Below, one piece after another: positions 13,401 to 22,400 of a stretch of 64,000 nucleotides of DNA. Under the pieces are notes generated by a model, which was given only the letters and a program-made list of their open reading frames with translations, was not told the DNA's origin and made no database searches. The stretch is from NCBI GenBank assembly GCA_963576475.1, contig OY754968.1, positions 17,000,734 to 17,064,733 on the forward strand, in the 5' to 3' direction. The translations under genes were made by a program, and so were the position numbers. Origin of the DNA: Molanna angustata (lineage: Eukaryota > Arthropoda > Insecta > Trichoptera > Molannidae). Within the stretch, counting starts at the first letter, position 1, and each line of letters begins with the position of its first letter.

Positions 13401-16400
13401 CGTCACAACAAGGAAGAGATATGTTACGATAACCAAATGTACTTGTACCACTTGGGGTGTCATGCCTGGACCAGTGGTGAGGTATTGGGAGGAACAGGAG
13501 CTGCGGGATATCCTAAAGCGCAGGGAGTTTTTGCTCATGCCGCTGCCCTCAGACCACCCTCCACTTTACTTCTTGCAGGGGGCTACCATGGAAATGTTAA
13601 TGGTAATTTCACTTCATCAATTGTTTAATTACTTGTTATAAGTATAAATCCATGAAGTTATTTCAAGTTCTTACTTGTCATGATCTAAAATGCCATTCTT
13701 ATTTCAAAGGCATCAATGTCTTAAGGTGCGAGAACACAGTGGTCGACGATGGCCCACTGTAGGCCATCGCCATTGTGTAAACGGGCTAATCGTGCCTCAT
13801 GGCGTACAAATGGCAGTGGGCCATGCGTCGTGGCGTGCAATGGCCACGTTGTCGGTTTTTTGGGCACACTTCAAAGGGATCATGGCGTGGTCTGGCCGGT
13901 GGTGTTCACACAGTGGCCCATTGTTCAGTTTGTCACCGACCGCGCGATGTAGGGTAGTGCGCTTCAAGTTTGTGTATTTTTTTATTTTTCGATATTTCTT
14001 TATCGTGGAGTAACGAAGAAACATTTAAATTTATAGAGTTGTATCAATCTGAACCTACAATTTGGGACAAATAAATTGCAGCGGCCGAGATTACTTCGAC
14101 GTCCATCGTCAGTGCTTCGCTATGCAGTAATGAGCCATGGACCATTGTGTGAATACCTTTTCGCCGACAGGTGTTGATGGCCTGCCATGGGCCATTGTGT
14201 ACTGGAAGCTTTAATTTTATGAAACTTTTTTTATCCAAACTAGTTGCATGTAGCACATGAGATCCAACTGTCAATGGCGTTAGTATATATATTTGAAGAA
14301 TTCATACCAAACAATAAACCCTTAAATCCATATTATTATTGAATATTTTAAGATATTTTCTTTTCTATACAAAACATGTATGTCAAGATAAGATAGTGTA
14401 GAAGTCAATCCTTTTTTCCTACCCCGAATATGTAAGCAACACAATGGTATGGAGATTAAGTATCAAACAATTGAGAAAAAAATTGAGATGTACTACTATA
14501 ATGTATAATTTTGTACTTTTTATAGAAAATTAAATTATCTAGTTAGGATGTTTCGAGGTTTATGGATGTTTAAAAAAAATGGATATATAAGCATTTAAAC
14601 ACAAAATTGTAAAATGTTTTTCTTAATAATTTTTTTTTAGAAATCCTGGAACTTTTCCATAAAAATCAATTTGAGATATTGTATTTTTATTTTTTGTACA
14701 AATTTAAAGCGTTATAGCTTTTTTAATTTTTGAGATATATGGAAAAATTAAATAAAAATTAAAATTTTGATAACCCCTGACAAGAACAAAAAATTTTAAA
14801 TTCTGATTATAAAAGTTTTGTAGGCCTAACATTAACCTAAACTTTTATTATTAAGAAAACTTTTTTTCATCACAAATTTGTGTGTTTAACTGCCTATATT
14901 TCCATTTTTTTTTAATACTATCTCAATACCCCGAAACACCCCAACTAGATAATTTAATTTTCTATAAAAAGTACATATATTACAGTATGTAGTATATATC
15001 AAACTTTTTTATTTTTTTAAATTTTGGGGTCTGTGAATCAAGTGGATCAAAAGTTATAAGAGGAGGACGGACAAACACACACACATTCTGAGTTCATCTA
15101 TATAATATATAGAGAACATGTATTATGCGATGCCTCTACGTTGGTGTTTTTTGAATTCAAAATTGAAAAAAACCATGAAAACTGTAGACCTGGCCATACA
15201 AAATTTCCCAGATCTTGCCTTGAAACTTTGTCAATCTGTTAAGAGAAATCAATTCTCTTGAATAAATCAACAGTTGGATTATTAAGCAAATCAAAATATT
15301 TAGTATTATGAATTATTATCTACATCACATTAAATGTAGGCCTTTTTAATTTGAATTTATTTACTAATTTACGTAATTGAAAAGTAAAAGTTAATAATAC
15401 ATTAAATTTTTTATGTCACATCACATCTGTACATAGGATTTGGTATTGAGATAATATACTTGACTATATTTTATGATTAAATGTTTAAATACAATAAAAC
15501 AAACTTATTATTTACAATTTTTGTATTCATGTTATGGTATGTTCTTATTTATGTAAATTTTTTTTTAATTATTGTGTAATTTTTTGTATGTCTTTTGATT
15601 GTAAATATTGAATATGTAAACTATTGTATTATAAATGAATAGAAAATATATGTACATATATGAATATTAATATTTTTAGGGGATCTTTTGGCATTTGTGT
15701 TGCCCGGTTGGCTTGGGGGTGTAGGTCCTGGAGATCCTGAGATGGCATGTCCTCGTCATCATTCACACGCAGAATGTCTCGCTGATCCCGAATGTGGATG
15801 GTGTTCAGCTGATGAGGTATACTTTATTCCTCTTATTATATTTACCAAACCCTTTATTTCTATAACATTTGACATTGCCAAAGGATGTCTTCCAAAATAA
15901 ATGCATATTGCTCAAAAAATATGTTGTGGATAACTAAGTTAATCATTATTTTTAACACTAAAATACCCCCCTTGGAAAAAATAACAGTCATTTTTTTGAC
16001 AGGTATGTTATGGTCGCACTGTTGGTTCAAATTGCACGACCAATCTGCAGTCTGTAAGATGTGGAGGAGTATGTCCTGCATTAGGAGACTGTCATTCCTG
16101 CTTGGCTCTGGGATCGCAGCCACCCACACCTGGCTTACCTTCCATCAGCACAAAACTTGGACTTCACCATTGTACGTGGTGTGTTCAGAATGCAAGGTGT
16201 CATCATAAAGACGGTACGTTCATTTTTAAATCATTGATTATTGACAATTATTTTTAAAATAAAACATAAAATTCTTAATTTTGCCAGTTGCTCTTTAGTT
16301 AGACAAGCTTGACAGTTGGGAGAATGCAAGTAACATTTTTATACCACGTGGTAGCAAAGTTCAGAGCAAAAGTGACACGCAATACACTGCACAACATCAA

Positions 16401-19400
16401 ACATGAAGTGGTTTTATTGTTTGATTCAAATCAGAGTATATTCCTTTACAAAAATTGATTTGTGCACAGATGATGTCACCTGCATTCTTTCATTTGGTGA
16501 GCTCTACTATTTATTCATTGAATGAAAAGTAGGCAAAATTGTCTGAAAATATTTTTTTTTATTTCAAATTACTATTTATTTATTTAAAAAAAACAATACA
16601 AATCACACAATATTTACAGATTACATTACATTACATATACATATTCATATATAATTGTCAATACATAATTATGTATGACTCAATTTCAAAAAGAGATATT
16701 CTCGTGTTTTGAAGTGAGTTGCTATGTTTTACATACAAACTTATGTCAATTTCATTTGTTATTCTTTTAATCTACAAGACTTGGATTTGATTCTTGGCGA
16801 CATCACAATATATTGCTGTTTTTAGTCTTCAAAGTATAGTTGATGAGTGCATTTTTAGTTAATATTTGATAACGCACCCATAAGTTGTATGAAAATCGAC
16901 ATATAATTGTGATTTTCATTTTTTAGATAATTATGGTGTTTGTGGAGAAGATACTCCATCTCAATCTCCCGGATGGTGGGGATCAACTGGTACAGAAGTG
17001 ATGCAATTGGAACAGTGCCGTTCCTTAGACCGCCGACCAGGACTCACATTCATTAAATATCAGCACCCTACTGATTGGAGTCAACCGGATCATGTTGCCA
17101 TCATCAACGCTACAACAGTGGATTTCAATGCAGTCGGTGGCAGTCGCAATGATCAAGGCGGCGAAATGGTTGCCAGATTACTGGGGTACTTACATACCCC
17201 AACATCTTGGGAAGGTTCTGGAGAGTTGCTACGGGTGTGTGCTGGTCATGCTCGTGCGGAACTAGTTCTAGGAGATGGACGATTGGCAGCAAATCTCACT
17301 GCTGACTTGTCTCAGTGTGTACCAGCTTCATGGCCTGCGCTGCAACCTGGACGGCTTGCTGTGAATTTCCACGCACACAAAACTCTCTCTAGTGGAACAT
17401 TTAACTCTCACCAACAAAGCAAAATGGAGTTGCAACATAACAAAAGTCATGAAAATGCTAAGGTACTAAGTTTTCAGTTACATAAATTTAGAGAAATAAG
17501 CTATATCAAATATTTACTTTGAACTGCGTGAATTTTTTAAATATGTCTGAGTACACAAACAAGCAATCATATATTATATGAATCTAAAATTATTCCTTAG
17601 TTCACTCATTATAACAAAAAAGAATCTCACTCACTTACCATCTAATAATGTTCTTCATTCATACATTCATACCATCACGGCATATCTCATATTGTGGGGT
17701 CAGCATCAGGTATGCGGGCGTGCAATAAAATGGAAACATGACACATATATGTACACCCACACACTAGTCTCGTCTCACCTAAATAAAACATAATTCAGAA
17801 TGGGTGGAGAACCTCATTGCTGAACTATGTGAGATGTTATTGCTGCCCGTTTTTTTTTTTCGATTACTCGTCTTTTATGGGACACCCAAAAACTATGATA
17901 GGTAATAGAAAAGAGTGAAAGTTCCATTCTAAGCTGGTGCTTTACAGCTAAATGTTCTAACAATAAATAATCAACTTGCATATCTCAATAAATGTTTGCT
18001 GATGTTTTGTTCATTTGAGGCAGCTCAAGCATTTATGTTGTATTTCATATTTGTATTGTTTCTTTTTTCAGGTCTTCACTTTTGAGTACTTAGAACCTTA
18101 TTCAAATGGATCCTGCGATCAGTATGAAAACTGCTTGCACTGTTTAACTGACTCAGAATGTGGATGGTGTGAACTGACGGAGCAGTGCATTTCCAGATCT
18201 GAAGACGAAACATTGAATTGTTCATTAGATGATGATTGGCGTTACTTGACTCTCCAACCTTCATCATGTCCTAATTGCTCAAATTACATTAGTTGCTCTA
18301 AATGTGTTGCAAGTAAGGGTTGTGAATGGTGGGTAGAAGATGCCCGTTGTGGACGCAGAGGTCGTGTATTAGGAGCAGTTAAAGAGGAAGAAGAATGTCC
18401 CCAACCTTGTCACACTAGAAGTAACTGTTCTACGTGCTTGGATGAACGTGGCCGCTGTGTGTGGTGCGAGGCAACTCACCAATGTTTCAGTTTTAGTGTT
18501 TACACCAGTGAATACCAATTTGGACTTTGTAGAGAATGGTTAGATAGAACAATAACACCCAGTACACCCGTTAACGCATTAGAAAATACACCCAGACACG
18601 CGGATCAATGCAAATCTTGTTCTCAACATGCTAATTGTAGTTCTTGTCTGCAATCATTAAGTTGTGGTTGGTGTTATTCCAGAGAAAATCCAATCAAAGG
18701 AGCTTGTATGCAAGGAGATTTTGGAAAATCACATTCTGATTGCGGTGAGCTTTTGAACATTACATCTGAAGAAGCTCACTGGGCTTATGCTCAATGTCCT
18801 GACGTAGACGAATGTGGATTGGGTTTACATGATTGTCACAAACAAGCTGTCTGCTCTAATACGCATGGATCATATAGTTGTAAATGTCTCAGGGGTTTCA
18901 TCGGCGATGGCAGAACAAGTTGCACTCAAACTTGTTTTAATAACTGCGTTCATGGCTATTGTTTGGGTGCACCAGAGTTTGTTTGTCAATGTGATCTGGG
19001 TTGGACTGGAGCAGATTGTGCTAACAACTGCGGTTGTAACAATCATTCTACATGCAATGTTCGTATTGGATTTTGTGATGAGTGTCAAGATTGGACTGAA
19101 GGAGAATTTTGCGAGAGGTGCAAAATAGGTAGTTATGGTAACGCTACATCCAGTCGAGGATGCAGAAGATGTGATTGCAACGGCCACGGTAATGAGGATC
19201 TCGGTGTTTGTGACGTTCAAACTGGGGTCTGCTTCTGTAAAGATAATACTGAAGGATCAAATTGTGAAAAATGTTCTGGAGATTATTATGGAGACCCCCG
19301 ACACGGAGGAAGATGCTATTATCAATGTGAAGCTAGAGGAATGTTGAGTGATGAAATAGAGCAAGGACTGGGCTCTCATAAAGCCCATTCAGCACCGTGG

Positions 19401-22400
19401 GGAGGTCCACCAGTAAAGGAATGTTTATGGATTATATCACCTGGTAATATTAGCCAAAATGCTATTATTCAACTAACCATCAATTCATCGAGGTTGAATG
19501 TATCATGTGGTGATAATTCTGTTTATATTTATGATGGTTTACCTGACTTAGGGGGAGCTCAACAAAGCCAGCTTATTGGAGTATTTTGCAATGATGCATC
19601 TCCAACAACTGTTGAAGCAAAATCAGGCCACATGACTGTGCATTATAAACAAGGTCCTATAGAACAAGGTTTTGAAGCTGTTTATAAAATCTTAAGTTGT
19701 GAATCTGGATGTCCTGTACCCAGAATTTGTAAAAATAATCAGTGTATATGTCCGATTGGTTTAGCTGGACTAAATTGTGAGATTGAACTTTGTCAAAAAA
19801 ATTGCAGTGCTGCTATCAAACAAGGAACATGTGATAAAAATTATGGAAGATGTTTATGTGCCACTGGATGGGGAGGAAAAGATTGTTCTGAAAAACTCCA
19901 TCCTTTTCAACTAGTCTTTAATGAATTATTTAATTCGCAAAATCTGGCTGATTCACTTGACCATCTAAAAAAGAATCTACCTCGTTTTGGCCATTCTCTA
20001 GTTACAGATAAAAGAGGATCTCTTTGGATGTTTGGCGGTTATTCTTTATCTCATGGTCCATTAAATGACATAAGATTATTTGATACTAGAAATAGTACAT
20101 GGATGCAAGTAACATTGGAAGCCACTCCAGAAGCAAAAATGCCAGAAGGGAGATATTTCCATGCTGCAGAAATGGTTCATGTTCGTCAGATCATTTATGT
20201 TTACGGAGGATTAAGCGATCAAAGCTCTGATACTCAAAATAAAACATTAGGAGATTTTTGGCAATTCAGTCTTAAAGATCAGCGTTGGAATATAATTTCT
20301 GGTATTGAAGAGCAGCCACCTGCATTGGCAGGTCACACTCTTACACTACAAAAAAATCAAGATTCAGAAAGTCTTGTGCTAATTGGTGGGTTTTCATTGG
20401 AACATGGTTTTCTTTCCGATGTTTGGGAATTCGATCTTGAAAAGAATGAATGGGAAAAACTTGAAACAAAAGGAGCCAAACCTATAGGAATTAGTGGACA
20501 TAGCACGGTATATCATGCCCCATCTCAAAGTTTGTATGTTTTTGGTGGATATTTGTATTCAGTGAATGGAACTGCAATGTCTAACAAATTGTTTGCCCTG
20601 AACTATCAAACACTCACATGGAATGAATTGCCAACATTTGCGGTACTAAACCATCCGGGAGATGATTTACCACGAGCCAGATTTCTTCATTCGGCAGTAA
20701 CAACAGATGATTATATGATTGTGTTTGGAGGTCGCACTAATCCTCATAATGCCACAGATGCTTTATCTGCTTATGTCTACAATTGTAATCAGTGGATTCG
20801 TCTTGTTACAGGTATTAACCATTGACTCATTATACTTAAATATAAATTTTTATAACTTGTGAATATGAATACCTACATTTCTGTTATTACTATTTGAAAA
20901 TGTTTTTTGCAGATGTGATTATAATTGGTTCATTGCCTCCCCCGGTGTATGCTCATGCTATGACACTAGATGCAGAAAGTGGAGCTTTGTACATAGTTGG
21001 AGGCTGGGCAGGAGCGGCTCGATTGACAGTGTCTCGTGTTCTGCTACCCTCGGATCTGTGTCGCTTGTGGAGTGGGGGTAAACACACGTGTCGTCATCAC
21101 ATGGGCTGTAGCTACTGCACTGTTTATCCGTTGGGTGGATCAAATTCCACGCATTGTCATAGCATAGGACGTTCCGAGGTGTGTAACAGTCACAATGGAA
21201 CACTCATTACCAACAATGGGGCCGCGTGTGACGATGCTTTAGTTTCCAGCAGATCTTGTTCCAACTTCACTTCATGTTCAACTTGCCTGGCATCCTGGCC
21301 TGCTCATCCTTATGCACAACCAACCTGCCATTGGTGTACAGCTTGTGGTAAAGGTATGTCATATCTTTCTGACTTCAGAACAACACCGAAAAAGCTAAAT
21401 AATATGTATTTTAAATTGTGTATTAACATTATTTTTTTGTGTTTATATGTACTTACTTTTTCTATTTCCAGGATTATGTGTGCCAATTAATCAAGATTGC
21501 TCTAGTAGTTTGAATTTCAAATGTGAAACATCTGCCATGACCGTATCTGATTCAAACTCTTGTCCGGAATACAAATGTGCAGCATCAGATTGTGATCATT
21601 GCCCAAGGGACACATGTGTATGGACTCGTCAAGTATTGTTATCAAGTAAGTTTCTTCATAAACAAAGTTTGTTTCAATGTAATAAATGCAACGGAATATC
21701 ATAACAAAAAATATTTAAACGCATAGCCCAAAACCTAGATATTTTTTATGCAAAAAGACATTTATTATTTTTAATTATAATTATTTTTAAATTGTGACTG
21801 CTGAAATTTCAAATAAATATTATTTTCATGTATCTGTTTTAATAATTGCATGTTTTTTTAAAGAAATCATTGAATTATTATTTTTAAGTATTTTGTTCTT
21901 CCTGTGTTATTCATGTGTACATTCAGGGCACAATATAAAATTTGAATTACACTCACCTAGGCAATAATTGCTTATATATCTATTTTTTAATTTTTGTTGT
22001 CATTTAATTCTAAAAAATTGTGTTTTTATATAATATTTTTAAGGTGAATCAACTCCTAAAGTTATCTCTACTGAATTAATCTACGATTGGGCATGTGTAC
22101 CGAAGAATGCCTTAGGAAGAGGAAGTTTCAAATTGAAGGAAATGGATAATTGTCCGGCAAAATGCCATACGTTCAAAGATTGTAAGTCTTGCTTGAAGGC
22201 CGAAGGGGCAGAAGGTGGCAATCAGGAGTGTCACTGGGCTACTCACTTGAACCGCTGTCTGGCTCCATCTTATCAAGCGCTGTATTGTGCCGGAGGAGTG
22301 TGTGGTTTGGTTCTACGGCCTCCAGACACTGAACAGTGTCCCTCACCATGCTGGAGCTTTCATCAATGTTCTGAATGCCTACGTCACGCTCACTGCGGAT

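Noticed and set aside
18814..19347. Overlapping frames inside the large MEGF8 exon
   Set aside because: They are alternate-frame shadows of a cysteine-rich coding exon.
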